DNA of 64,000 bases, taken from positions 36,524 to 100,523 of the forward strand of contig NZ_VIGX01000013.1 of NCBI RefSeq assembly GCF_007858475.1. Reading direction: 5' to 3'. Both the position numbers and the translations under genes were made by a program. Shown piece by piece: positions 16,595 through 25,445 of the stretch. Below the pieces are notes generated by a model. That model ran no database searches. It was not told where the DNA came from and saw only the letters and a list, made by a program, of their open reading frames with translations. This DNA is from Tsukamurella conjunctivitidis (GTDB lineage Bacteria > Actinomycetota > Actinomycetes > Mycobacteriales > Mycobacteriaceae). Every line of letters starts with the position of its first letter. Position 1 is the stretch's first letter.

Positions 16595-17152
16595 TCAGAC
16601 CGAGGCCTCGGTGAACAGGCGCAGCCCCTCCGCCCGCACGTGCGCCCGGTCGTCGGCCTCGACGACGCCCGCGAGCCGAACCCCGGCCACGACGCCGGCG
16701 GCGGCCGGACCGCCCACCTCCAGCCGGTCCTCCGGCCACGTCGTGGCCTCGCGCACCTCGCGGTACTCGACGGTGGCCGGATCGATGTCGAGCTCGCCGG
16801 TGCGTTCCCGCACGTAGGTGCCGGTCTCCTCGAGCAGAACCTCGACGGTGCCGAGGACCGCCGGCGCCGGACCGGCGTCGTGCCAGCCCAGGCTCATGAT
16901 GAGATCGGTGCGGTAGGGATCGGTCACGGAGAAGCCCAGCTGCGCGTACAGATCGCCGACCCGCACCAGCCCCGACGCGGGATCCCAGTCGAGCACCTCG
17001 GGCGCCGGGTAGCCGGGCCGCCGGCTGGGGTGCAGGGTGAGCGAACCGCGCACCGTCCCGCCGACGCGGGGCACCGTGCCGCAGCACTGGTACTCCCAGT
17101 TCGAGATGTGCACGTACACGAGCGACACGTCCAGCGACCAAGCAGAATTCAC
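16595..17152 (-). CDS. Hypothetical 'WEYQCCG' protein (DUF6578-like), short paralogue
   Basis: 185 residues. It opens with SLVYVHISNWEYQCCGTVPRVGGTVRG, a pattern shared with the 277-residue gene at 17320 and, from memory, with actinobacterial proteins annotated as DUF6578. The twin Cys could bind metal or form a disulfide. Further shared blocks are DWDPASGLVRVGDLYAQLG and ATTWPEDRLEVGG. The function is unknown. It ends four bases after the convergent MFS stop. Confidence 0.65.
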   Translation of the reverse strand: MNSAWSLDVSLVYVHISNWEYQCCGTVPRVGGTVRGSLTLHPSRRPGYPAPEVLDWDPASGLVRVGDLYAQLGFSVTDPYRTDLIMSLGWHDAGPAPAVLGTVEVLLEETGTYVRERTGELDIDPATVEYREVREATTWPEDRLEVGGPAAAGVVAGVRLAGVVEADDRAHVRAEGLRLFTEASV

Positions 17153-17319
17153 GACTCTGCACCGGGGTGTTCGATTATCCGCACGTAGGTTCCACGGGCT
17201 CCCGGCGTACCTCCGCGGCTATCGTAGCCATGCCCCGTCGAAGCGGTGCGATTACACGCACCGAGCGCCGGGATGTCGCCGCCGGCGACGAGAGCGCCCG
17301 TGTCGCTCGGGCTCGACGG

Positions 17320-18153
17320 TCAGGCCGTCTCGACGTCGTCCGGCTCGACGAGCAGCCGCACCATCAACTCGGTCGGCGGATCGTTCGGATCGGGCTCCGT
17401 GTACAACACCCCGAAGATCTCCGCGTCACGCCCGAACGCGCTCATCGCGCTGGCCTGAAGGACCTCACCGCGCACCACGCGGGTCAGGTGGGCGAGGACG
17501 CCGCCCTTGTCGAGCCGTCGATCGCTGAGGTCGACGACGATGCAGTCGCCCTCGCGCGGCACCGCGCTGCCGAAGCATTCAGTCGGGCCGGTGAGGTGCA
17601 GTGTCCTCTCGGCGCGCTCCTCGTCGGCGAGCCGCTCCTCGATCTCGGCATCCGTCGGAATCCGCAGTTCCGTCACGCGCAGCCCGACGACGACACCGAT
17701 CGTGGCCGCGCCGCCGCTCTCGAGCTGTTCCTCGGGCCAGCGCGTGGCCTCGTCGACGTCGTGGAACTCCCGCGAATCCGGGTCGACCAGGAGCGTCCGG
17801 TCCTCGCCGATCGGGAGGAACCGCCCCGTCTCCTCGACCACGCGCTCGATGATCCCGGTCACCGCCGGCCTCGCGTCACTCTCGTGCCAGCCCAGCGCGA
17901 GAAGCAGTTCCCCGTCGGGCTCCGAGAGACCGTGGCCGAGCTGCGCGACGGTCGATCCGAGGTGCACCAACCCGGTGCGCGGGTCGAAGCCGGTGACCTC
18001 GGGCGCTCGATGGCCGGGGAGCTCGCTCCGGTAGACGGTGAGCGTGCCGCTCAGCTCGGCGCCGACGCGGGGAGCCGTGCCGCAGCACTGGTACTCCCAG
18101 GTGTCGATGTGGACGTACAGCAGGGAATCGTCGTACGACGACGGAGTGTTCAC
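17320..18153 (-). CDS. Hypothetical 'WEYQCCG' protein (DUF6578-like), long paralogue
   Basis: 277 residues. The first 180 align with the gene at 16595: LLYVHIDTWEYQCCG, FDPRTGLVHLGSTVAQLGHG, and ATRWPEEQLESGG. The last 100 residues add an extra domain (GDCIVVDLSDRRLDKGGVLAHLTRVVRGEVLQ). The pair looks like a tandem duplication followed by loss or gain of the C-terminal part. The spacer of 167 bases between them holds no gene that I see. Confidence 0.65.
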   Translation of the reverse strand: MNTPSSYDDSLLYVHIDTWEYQCCGTAPRVGAELSGTLTVYRSELPGHRAPEVTGFDPRTGLVHLGSTVAQLGHGLSEPDGELLLALGWHESDARPAVTGIIERVVEETGRFLPIGEDRTLLVDPDSREFHDVDEATRWPEEQLESGGAATIGVVVGLRVTELRIPTDAEIEERLADEERAERTLHLTGPTECFGSAVPREGDCIVVDLSDRRLDKGGVLAHLTRVVRGEVLQASAMSAFGRDAEIFGVLYTEPDPNDPPTELMVRLLVEPDDVETA

Positions 18154-18251
18154 GTCATTTCACCGGGCGATGGACGAACCGCGGCGCGAAGGCCCCGGGG
18201 CCCGGTGTACCTGTGTTCAGTCTAGCGAAGACCGCACGCGGGATACAAGAT

Positions 18252-18962
18252 TCAGCAGAAGCCGCACTCGCCGTTGGCGGCGAGCTGGGTGAAGCAGTTG
18301 GGGCAGAGCTTCGCCGGACGGGGCTCGGGCTTGGCCGGCGCCGCCGTCTTCGTCGCCCGGGCCGACGGTGCCTTCGCCGCCCGCGGGGCCGCGGGGGTGC
18401 GGGCCTTCACGACCCGGCCGTTCGAGGCGGCCTTCGCGGGCTTGATCTTCGCGGCGCGCGCGGCGGCGGCCCGCCGGGCCTCCTCGAGCTTCGGCGTGAG
18501 CTGCGGGGCCGCGCCGGCGGGCACCGTCGCACCGAAGTGGAGGTAGCAGGCGAACCGGGCCGCGGCCGCGTGCTGATCCAGGTTCTCCGGGACCGGCAGG
18601 TCCGCGGCGGCGACGGCGTAGGCGTAGCCCTCGCCGACGGTCTGGTCGTGCGCGACCATGAGAGCGACCAGCGGCGGCTCACCGGCGGCCTGACAGCGGT
18701 CCGTGACGCGGCGCTGCAGCGCGGCCACCCAGAGGCGGACGGGCGCGCGGGTGGCAACGCCGGCGTCGGCTTGTGCGCGAGCGGCGAGTTCGGCGTAACT
18801 GATGAAGGATCCGTACCGTCCGGCGAGTTCGACGAGGGCGGCGTGGGCCGTCTCCGCCCACAGATCGAGCGCCTCGGAGAAGGGCACGGACAGCTCGTTG
18901 GCGGTGCGCCAGGCTTCGAGGTCGATCGGGTCTTCGGGGGCAGCAGCACCGGCTTCGCTCAC
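18252..18962 (-). CDS. Hypothetical protein with basic tail and C-terminal zinc ribbon
   Basis: 236 residues. The N-terminal 130 form a compact domain (AGRYGSFISYAELAARAQAD, LVALMVAHDQTVGEGYAYAV) that I do not recognise. Residues about 160-215 are a long Lys/Ala/Pro-rich, probably DNA- or RNA-binding tail. The end is a four-Cys zinc ribbon (CPNCFTQLAANGECGFC). The GTG at 18962 is uncertain because GGGAGG touches it directly. It is divergent from the MaoC-like gene. Confidence 0.6.
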   Translation of the reverse strand: MSEAGAAAPEDPIDLEAWRTANELSVPFSEALDLWAETAHAALVELAGRYGSFISYAELAARAQADAGVATRAPVRLWVAALQRRVTDRCQAAGEPPLVALMVAHDQTVGEGYAYAVAAADLPVPENLDQHAAAARFACYLHFGATVPAGAAPQLTPKLEEARRAAAARAAKIKPAKAASNGRVVKARTPAAPRAAKAPSARATKTAAPAKPEPRPAKLCPNCFTQLAANGECGFC

Positions 18963-19116
18963 CCTCCCAGTTTCGGCTATCCATGGGCTACAACGCAAAC
19001 CGTCGACCTCGACGTGAACTCGACCACACCTCGGCGCGGACGGGACCAAGGCGGCACGGGCATTCTTGGAGGATCGGACAAGTCCCCGGATCGATCGCGC
19101 CGATAGTTTGGTCGGC

Positions 19117-19677
19117 ATGCCGAACGAATCCGCTCCTGCCGCCCCGCTGACCCCCGAAGAGATCAGCGAGCGCACCGCGAGCGCCGTCGGCCACCATTAC
19201 GTGCATCGCGACACCTACCTCGTGGGCCGGGAGAAGGTCCGCGAGTACGCCCTCGCGTCCCAGTTCACCGCTCCGGTCCACTTCGACGTCGAGGCGGCAC
19301 GCGCCGCAGGGTACGCCGACCTCATCGCGCCGCCGATGCTCGTGAGTGTGGCGGGCATCGTCTCCAACCGCCCGCTGTTCGACGATTCGATCATCGGGTA
19401 CGGCGCGAGCCAGCTGATGCAGGCCGACGAGAGCATGGTCTACCACCGGCCGGTGCTCGCGGGCGACGAGTTGACCATCCACGTGCACGTGGACAAGCAC
19501 CGCCGCGTCGGCGGCTACGACATGGTCACCATCCGCAACGAGATGTACTCGCAGGACGACGAGCACCTGGTCACGCTCTCCACCACGCTCATCGGCGGCT
19601 CGCCCGACGGCGCCGACGCACCCGACATCAGCGAGGCCGCCGAGAAGATCGTCATGCACGGCGTCATCAACGCCTGA
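19117..19677 (+). CDS. MaoC-like dehydratase domain protein (HadA/UPF0336 type)
   Basis: 186 residues of the FAS1-like MaoC N-terminal hot-dog type. Visible blocks are YLVGREKVREYALASQF, HFDVEAARAAGYADLIAPPM and YHRPVLAGDELTIHVHVDKH. The family includes HadA and HadC, the substrate-binding partners of the (3R)-hydroxyacyl-ACP dehydratase in mycolic acid elongation, and stand-alone homologues such as Rv0504c. Without an adjacent hadB the partner is unknown, and it may act on another acyl-CoA. The ATG at 19117 lies at the family start. Confidence 0.8.
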   Translation: MPNESAPAAPLTPEEISERTASAVGHHYVHRDTYLVGREKVREYALASQFTAPVHFDVEAARAAGYADLIAPPMLVSVAGIVSNRPLFDDSIIGYGASQLMQADESMVYHRPVLAGDELTIHVHVDKHRRVGGYDMVTIRNEMYSQDDEHLVTLSTTLIGGSPDGADAPDISEAAEKIVMHGVINA

Positions 19678-19687
19678 GGCCCCGCGC

Positions 19688-20473
19688 TCACCGCGCGAAC
19701 TGCAGCACCACGTCGTAGCCGATCTTGCAGATGAACGCGGAGACCACGACGAGGAAGATCACCTTGACGAAGCCGCTGCCCTTGGCGACCGCGGTTCGCG
19801 CGCCGAGGTATCCGCCCGCGACGTTCGCGCACGCCATCGCGGCGCCGAGTTTCCAGTAGCCCGCGCCCTGCGGCAGGAAGACCACGAGCGAGGCGAGGTT
19901 GGTCGCGAAGTTCGCGACCTTCGCCTTCGCCGAGGCCTCGAGGAAGGCGTACCCCATGAGGCCGACCATCGCGAAGACGAGGAAGGACCCGGTCCCCGGC
20001 CCGAGCGCACCGTCGTACACCCCGATCGCGAACCCGGCCAGTCCGGCCGTCACGAGGTGCCGGTGCCCGCGGTAGCGCAGGGCGGTCTCGTCGCCGAGAT
20101 CCGGCTGCCGCAGCGTGTAGGCGAAGACGGCGATCAGCGCCGCGAGGATGATCGGGTTGAACGCCGAGCGCGGGATGTGCGAGGCGATCAGGGATCCCGC
20201 GATCGCGCCCGCGAACGCCGGGACCGCGAGCGCGACGGCGGTGCGCCAGTCCGGGCGTACGCGTCGCCAGTAGGTGATGCTGCTGGTCGTCGTGCCCGCG
20301 ATCGAGGCCATCTTGTTGGTCGCGAGCAGGTGGATCGGCGCAGCCGAGGGGAAGGCGATCAGCAACGCGGGCAGCTGGATCAGGCCGCCGCCGCCCACCA
20401 CGGAGTCCACCCACCCCGCGGCGAGGGCCGCGAGCAGCAGCAGGAGCAGGGTGGTCGTGGTGATGTCGGGCAC
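19688..20473 (-). CDS. TauE/SafE (TSUP) family membrane permease
   Basis: 261 residues, about eight membrane segments. It has the TSUP hallmark AGWVDSVVGGGGLIQLPALL near the start and the repeat AIGVYDGALGPGTGSFLVFA in the second half. TSUP proteins move sulfite, sulfonates, organosulfur compounds or other anions. GTG at 20473 begins just before the first membrane helix. It is divergent from a CGNR-type regulator with only a 25-base spacer. Confidence 0.85.
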   Translation of the reverse strand: MPDITTTTLLLLLLAALAAGWVDSVVGGGGLIQLPALLIAFPSAAPIHLLATNKMASIAGTTTSSITYWRRVRPDWRTAVALAVPAFAGAIAGSLIASHIPRSAFNPIILAALIAVFAYTLRQPDLGDETALRYRGHRHLVTAGLAGFAIGVYDGALGPGTGSFLVFAMVGLMGYAFLEASAKAKVANFATNLASLVVFLPQGAGYWKLGAAMACANVAGGYLGARTAVAKGSGFVKVIFLVVVSAFICKIGYDVVLQFAR

Positions 20474-20498
20474 CGAACGATCGTGCTGTAATGGCCTT

Positions 20499-21008
20499 GT
20501 GCATATCAACCCTTACGGCGAGGGGCCGGTACTCCTGGCCGTCGAGCTGGCGAACGATCCGGCCGTCGACCTCGACGACCTGCTTCGACGGTGCGATACG
20601 CACGACATGGTGGCCGAAGCGGTACGGCCGGAGGACTTCGACGGGTGTCGCGCGCTGATCGGGCAGTGGCTCACCGTCGTCGACGCGAAGGACGTGGGTA
20701 CGCGGGTCGAGCGCCTCAACACGCTGCTCGCGGAGCACGCCTCCCACCCCCGCCTGACGGACCACGCCGGCTCCGGCTGGCACATCCACTACCGCGAGTC
20801 GGGCGCCACGCTGACCGGCCAGCTCGCGGTCCTCATCCTCACCGGCACGGCGCTGCACCTGACCACGCGCGGCATGAACCGCTTGGGGCGATGCGCGTCC
20901 TCGGACTGCGACGCCGTCTTCGCCGACGTCTCCCGCAACGGCCGCCAGCGGTACTGCTCACCCCGGTGCGGCAGCCGCGAGGCCGTGCGCCGCCATCGCG
21001 CGATCTGA
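20499..21008 (+). CDS. CGNR zinc-finger protein
   Basis: 169 residues. The N-terminal domain binds an unknown ligand (LLAVELANDPAVDLDDLLRR). The C-terminal zinc finger is RLGRCASSDCDAVFADVSRNGRQRYCSPRCGSR in two pieces, with four Cys. The canonical CGNR tetrapeptide appears here as CGSR. Such proteins are putative transcriptional regulators. A GTG at 20499 starts the family domain. The tight divergent arrangement suggests it regulates the TSUP permease. Confidence 0.8.
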   Translation: MHINPYGEGPVLLAVELANDPAVDLDDLLRRCDTHDMVAEAVRPEDFDGCRALIGQWLTVVDAKDVGTRVERLNTLLAEHASHPRLTDHAGSGWHIHYRESGATLTGQLAVLILTGTALHLTTRGMNRLGRCASSDCDAVFADVSRNGRQRYCSPRCGSREAVRRHRAI

Positions 21009-21073
21009 CAACGGATACTGCATTAGTCATCACAGAAGCAACGGTCCGCGGCCACCAGGGCTTCCTCATCCTG

Positions 21074-21610
21074 ATGCGCTTCCTCAAGCAGCCGGGACCG
21101 TACTGCCGCGATTGCGGCATCGCGACGGTTCGCGAGATGTCCGCGAAGAGCCTGTGGCAGGGGTGGACGAGCTTCTTCTCCGTCCTGATCAATCCACTCA
21201 CGCTCCTGTGGAACCTGGTGATCCGGATCCGCTTGCAGCGCCTGCCCGCCGTCCAGCAGCCCGGCCCCGTCGCCTCGATGGACGAGGGCAGGCCGCTGTA
21301 CCGGAGACTCGGGATGCTCGGCCTGTTGATTCCGCTCGCCGTCCTCGGCTGGCTCCTCTACAACAAGTTCATCGTGCACGAGTACGACGCGACCGGCGCG
21401 AGCGCGGGAGAGTGCGTGGCCACCTCCGGCGACAGGCTCACGGTGGTCGTGGGCTGCAACGAGCCGCGCGCCGACTACCGCGTCGCGGGGAGGCTGCCCG
21501 GCACCGTCGACCCGGCGGGGTGCGAGGCCTACCCGAGCACCACTAAGAGCTTCGCGGAAACGCGCAGGAGCGAGAAGTACGTGCTGTGCCTGGAGCCGAT
21601 CACGAGGTAG
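21074..21610 (+). CDS. LppU/SCO3897-like membrane protein, possibly N-terminally short
   Basis: At least 178 residues: a CRDCG half-knuckle, a membrane segment (LGLLIPLAVLGWLLYNKF) and an extracellular domain with paired Cys (GECVATSGDRLTVVVGCNEPRADY, PAGCEAYPSTT, YVLCLEP). This is the usual layout of actinobacterial LppU-like proteins. The in-frame codons just upstream read ATVRGHQGFLIL, which is part of the family's conserved N-terminus. But no ATG, GTG or TTG serves them and the expected first CxxC is missing. Either a rare start codon is used or the 5' end has been lost. Confidence 0.6.
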   Translation: MRFLKQPGPYCRDCGIATVREMSAKSLWQGWTSFFSVLINPLTLLWNLVIRIRLQRLPAVQQPGPVASMDEGRPLYRRLGMLGLLIPLAVLGWLLYNKFIVHEYDATGASAGECVATSGDRLTVVVGCNEPRADYRVAGRLPGTVDPAGCEAYPSTTKSFAETRRSEKYVLCLEPITR

Positions 21611-22595
21611 TCGCGCGGGAGTCCTCTCGGATGGGCCGGCGGGCGAGCCACGCCGCCACGATCGCACCGGAGACGTTGTGCCACAGCGAGAAGACCGCCG
21701 AGGGCAGCGCTGCGAGCGGTGAGAAATGGGCCGTCGCCAGCGTGGCCGCAAGACCGGAGTTCTGCATCCCGACCTCGAAGGCGAGCGCGCGGCGGGCGCG
21801 ATCGTCGAGGCGGCCGACCTTGCCGGCCAGGTAGCCGAGACCCAGGCCGAATCCGTTGTGCAGCACCACCGCGAGGAAGACGATGCCGCCCGCCGCGGCG
21901 AGCTTGCTCGCGCTGCCCGCCACCACGATCGCGACGATGAACGCGATGACGATGGCGGATGCCCAGGGCAGCACCGGGAGCGCCCGCGCCACGAGATCCT
22001 TCGCGAACCGTCGCGCCAGCACGCCGAGGATCACCGGCAGGAGAACGGTCTTGACGATGTCGAGCACCATCCCGCCGGCGTCGATCGGCAGGTAGGAGCC
22101 CGCGAGCAGGAGGACGAGCAGCGGCGTGACGACCGGCGCGATGAGCGTCGAGACGCTCGCGACCGCCACCGACAGCGCCACGTCGCCCTTGGCCAGGAAG
22201 GCCATCACGTTCGACGCGGTACCCGACGGTGCGCAGCCCACGAGGATCACGCCGACCGCCAGCTCCGGCTCGAGCTGCAGCCCGTGGGCGATCACCCAGC
22301 CCGCGCCCGGCATGATCACGTAGTGCGCGACGATGCCCAGCACGACCGCCCAGGGACGCTTCGCCACCGACGCCAGGTCCGGCGGCGTCAGTGTGAGCCC
22401 CATGCAGAACATGATCACGCCCAGCAGGTACGGCACCGACGGCGCCAGCGGCGTGAACGTGCTCGGCGTCAGGTAGCCGACCACGCCCGCCACGAGGACC
22501 AGGAGCGGGAAGACGGTGACCGCCGTCCGCGCGACCCGAGCCTCCGCCGCGAGGGCGGGGTTCGCAGGTGTTCCGGGCGACGGTTCCGACGACAT
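21600..22595 (-). CDS. Bile acid:sodium symporter family (BASS) transporter
   Basis: 331 residues, about ten membrane helices. Family blocks are FCMGLTLTPPDL, GVILVGCAPSGTASNVMAFLAKGDVALSV and FEVGMQNSGLAATLA. BASS proteins cotransport sodium with organic anions such as pantoate, pyruvate or sulfated compounds. The substrate here is unknown. Its end overlaps the convergent LppU-like gene by 11 bases. Confidence 0.87.
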   Translation of the reverse strand: MSSEPSPGTPANPALAAEARVARTAVTVFPLLVLVAGVVGYLTPSTFTPLAPSVPYLLGVIMFCMGLTLTPPDLASVAKRPWAVVLGIVAHYVIMPGAGWVIAHGLQLEPELAVGVILVGCAPSGTASNVMAFLAKGDVALSVAVASVSTLIAPVVTPLLVLLLAGSYLPIDAGGMVLDIVKTVLLPVILGVLARRFAKDLVARALPVLPWASAIVIAFIVAIVVAGSASKLAAAGGIVFLAVVLHNGFGLGLGYLAGKVGRLDDRARRALAFEVGMQNSGLAATLATAHFSPLAALPSAVFSLWHNVSGAIVAAWLARRPIREDSRATTS

Positions 22596-22641
22596 GCTTC
22601 GATCGTCTCACTTCCCGTCCCGCGGGGGCGACGCACCACCG

Positions 22642-23538
22642 TCACGGCTCCGCCGAACCCCCGGCGGCCGCGCGGCGGATCGCGGCGACGGCGTCACGAA
22701 CCCGGGGATCGGCGATGATCCGCGCCGTGCCCCATACCGCGTGGGTGGAGAGCGCGCCGGCACCGTCGACCTCGAGGAAGACGACGTCCTCGTCCCGGAG
22801 GAGCCGCGCGGCGGTCCCCGTGTCGCGGGTCGACAAGGTGAAGGCCTGCCCCGCCGCGACCAGCTGTGCGACGCCGGCGAAGTTGGAGTCCGCGACAGTC
22901 GCGCGACGGTGCACCCCGGCCGCGCGGAGCGCTTCATCGAGGCGTCCGTAGAGCGCCGGGGCCGCTGTCGCGTCGATCGACGCGAAGGCGAGGTCGGCGA
23001 GCTCCGACAGGTGCACGGACGTCCGATCACCGAGGGCTGTGCCGCGACCGACCACCGCATAGCTGCGCCGCCGCTCGAGCAGAACAGAGTCCACGCCCGG
23101 CTCCTCGATCGGGCCGTGCGCGACCGCCAACCCCAGATCCCCGGCACGCAGACTCGCGAGCAACGGGCCGGTGTGGGCAGGGGCGAGCACGACCTCGACG
23201 CCGGGGCACGCCTCGGCGATCGCGGCGAGCACGAGGTCCCGCGACGCCGCTGAGACATCGGGCGCGATGCCGACGGTCATCCTGGCCGGCGCCGCCGACT
23301 CGGCGATCGCGTCGAATCGCGCCACCACGTCGGCGGCGCGGGGCAGCAGGTCGGCACCGTCCGGTGTGAGCTCCAGCCGGTGGTGCGCCCGGACGAACAG
23401 CGCGACCCCCAATTCGCGCTCCAGGTCGCGGATCCGGCGGCTCAGGGGCGACGCCGCCATGTGCAGGCGGTCGGCCGCGCGAGCGACGGTGCCCTCCTCG
23501 GCGGCGGCCACGAAGTACCGCAGGTGCCAGATCTCCAC
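22642..23538 (-). CDS. LysR family transcriptional regulator
   Basis: 298 residues. The N-terminal winged HTH is canonical (HLRYFVAAAEEGTVARAADRLHM, then PLSRRIRDLERELGVALFVR). The periplasmic-binding-like effector domain follows (MTVGIAPDVSAASRDLVLAAI). It is divergent from the AtuA/CoA-transferase operon with a 119-base spacer holding a palindrome. It most likely controls that operon in response to a pathway intermediate. Confidence 0.9.
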   Translation of the reverse strand: MEIWHLRYFVAAAEEGTVARAADRLHMAASPLSRRIRDLERELGVALFVRAHHRLELTPDGADLLPRAADVVARFDAIAESAAPARMTVGIAPDVSAASRDLVLAAIAEACPGVEVVLAPAHTGPLLASLRAGDLGLAVAHGPIEEPGVDSVLLERRRSYAVVGRGTALGDRTSVHLSELADLAFASIDATAAPALYGRLDEALRAAGVHRRATVADSNFAGVAQLVAAGQAFTLSTRDTGTAARLLRDEDVVFLEVDGAGALSTHAVWGTARIIADPRVRDAVAAIRRAAAGGSAEP

Positions 23539-23556
23539 GACCGCAGCCTAGCCCGC

Positions 23557-23577
23557 ACCGGACCGCAGCGGTCCGGT
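23557..23577. promoter_or_regulatory. Palindrome in the LysR/AtuA divergent promoter
   Basis: ACCGGACCGC (23557-23566) and its exact complement (23568-23577) flank one central A. It lies 19 bases from the LysR start and 81 from the AtuA start. It is a likely operator for the LysR protein, though a transcribed hairpin is possible. Confidence 0.45.
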
Positions 23578-23657
23578 TCACCGGCCGGAACGGTCCTGGT
23601 CCGACGATGCCCGGCGGCCTACCGTCGGACGGAGACGACGTGAGCCAGGAGGCGGAT

Positions 23658-25445
23658 ATGGACCAGCGACCGGTGCGGATCGCGAACTTCTCGGGCTATC
23701 TGGGCGATCGCGCGACGGCGATCGCCGAGGTGATCGCCGGCGACCCTGTCGATGTGCTGGTGGGGGACTATCTGGCCGAGATCACCCTGGCGGGTCTCGT
23801 CGCCGCGCACCGCGCGGACCCGAGCGCGGGGTACGTGCCCGCTTTCGTCGACCAGGTCCGCCCGCACCTCGGTGTCCTCGCCGAACGAGGGCTGAAGGTG
23901 GTGACGAACGCGGGCGGCTTCAATCCCGCCGCGCTGGCCGCGACCCTCCGCGGGGAGGCACGGCTCGCCGGGGCCGCGCTGACGATCGCGCACGTCGAGG
24001 GCGATGCGGTGTTCGACCGCCTCGAGGAGCTGGCCGCTGCCGGTCATCGGCTGGACAACCTCGACGACGGCGCACCGATCTCCTCGTGGCGGGCCCGGCC
24101 CGTCGCGGCGAACGCCTACCTCGGCGGCTGGGGCATCACCGCCGCCCTGGCCTCGGGTGCCGACATCGTGGTGTGCGGGCGCGTCACGGACGCCTCGCTG
24201 ATCACGGGCCCCGCAGCCTGGTGGCACGGTTGGGGGCGCGAGGACTTCGACGCGCTCGCCGGTGCCGTCGTCGCGGGGCACATCATCGAGTGCGGGCCGC
24301 AGGCGGTCGGGGGGAACTTCTCCGGTTTCACCGCCCTCGGCGACCTGCGCCGCCCCGGCTTCCCGATCGCGGAGATCGCCGCCGACGGCACCGCCGTCAT
24401 CACCAAGCACGCCCGCGACGGCGGAGCCGTCACCGTGGACACCGTCACCGCACAGCTCGTCTACGAGATCCAGGGCCCGCAGTACCTGAATCCCGACGTC
24501 ACCGTCGACCTGCAGCACGTCCGGCTGGAGCAGGATGCGCCGGACCGGGTGCGGGTCGCGGGCGCCGCCGGCGCGCCTCCCCCGGCGACGACCAAGGTCG
24601 CCGCCTTCGGCGTCGTCGGCCACCGCGTGGTGGGCACCGTCTTCGCCACGGGCACCGACGTTCCCGCGAAGGTGGAGTTGCTGCGCTCGCAGCTCGAGCT
24701 GGATCGGCCCGAGGGCGTCACGGTGACCGTCACCCAGGTCGGCGTGCCGGCCGAGGATCCCGAGACCCAGTGGGAGGCCACCGTCGCACTGCGCGTCCTG
24801 GCCACCGCTCCGGCCGCCGAAACGCTTGCCGAGTACAACCTGATCCGGCGGCTCGGCAGCCTCTACCTGCAGAGCTTCCCCGGCATCTTCCACGACGGCG
24901 CGTCGGTGCTGCAGGGCAAGCCCGTGCCGACCGTCGACTACTGGCCGGGCCTCCTGCCGACCGCGGTGCTCGTGCACCGTGCCGTCCTCGCCGACGGCAC
25001 CGGCGTCGAGATCGCACCCCCGCAGCGGACGCTGGTTCCCGCGCAGCCCGTCCATCCGGAGCCCGCCGAGGCTCCGGAATCGGTTCCGACGGTCTCGATG
25101 CCGCTCGGCGAGGTCGCCCACGCCCGCAGTGGCGACAAGGGCGGCAACAGCAATGTCGGCATCTGGGCGCCGGATGCGGCGGCGTGGCCCTGGCTGCGGC
25201 GCTTCCTCAGCACCGACGAGATGCGTCGCCTGTTCCCGGACGCCAAGGACCTCGACATCGTGCGGCACGAATTCCCGGAGATCCGGGCCGTGCACTTCGT
25301 CTTCCGGGGACTGCTCGGTACCGGCGGCTCCTCGAACGATCGGATCGACCAGGTGGGCAAGGCCGTCGGCGAGTACCTCCGCTCCCGCATCGTGCCCGTG
25401 CCCGAGTCCGTTCTCACCACCACCGATACGGAGACCCGACGATGA
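23658..25445 (+). CDS. AtuA family acyclic terpene utilisation protein (AtuA + C-terminal domain)
   Basis: 595 residues. The N-terminal AtuA domain (DUF1446) has RIANFSGYLGDRATA, VLVGDYLAEITLA, VTNAGGFNPAALA, CGRVTDASLITGPAAWWHGW and GGNFSGF. The last 110 residues form the AtuA C-terminal domain (LGEVAHARSGDKGGNSNVG). In Pseudomonas, AtuA is needed for growth on citronellol and geraniol, but its reaction is not well defined. An AGGAGG ribosome site lies six bases before the ATG. The stop overlaps the CoA-transferase start in ATGA. Confidence 0.85.
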   Translation: MDQRPVRIANFSGYLGDRATAIAEVIAGDPVDVLVGDYLAEITLAGLVAAHRADPSAGYVPAFVDQVRPHLGVLAERGLKVVTNAGGFNPAALAATLRGEARLAGAALTIAHVEGDAVFDRLEELAAAGHRLDNLDDGAPISSWRARPVAANAYLGGWGITAALASGADIVVCGRVTDASLITGPAAWWHGWGREDFDALAGAVVAGHIIECGPQAVGGNFSGFTALGDLRRPGFPIAEIAADGTAVITKHARDGGAVTVDTVTAQLVYEIQGPQYLNPDVTVDLQHVRLEQDAPDRVRVAGAAGAPPPATTKVAAFGVVGHRVVGTVFATGTDVPAKVELLRSQLELDRPEGVTVTVTQVGVPAEDPETQWEATVALRVLATAPAAETLAEYNLIRRLGSLYLQSFPGIFHDGASVLQGKPVPTVDYWPGLLPTAVLVHRAVLADGTGVEIAPPQRTLVPAQPVHPEPAEAPESVPTVSMPLGEVAHARSGDKGGNSNVGIWAPDAAAWPWLRRFLSTDEMRRLFPDAKDLDIVRHEFPEIRAVHFVFRGLLGTGGSSNDRIDQVGKAVGEYLRSRIVPVPESVLTTTDTETRR

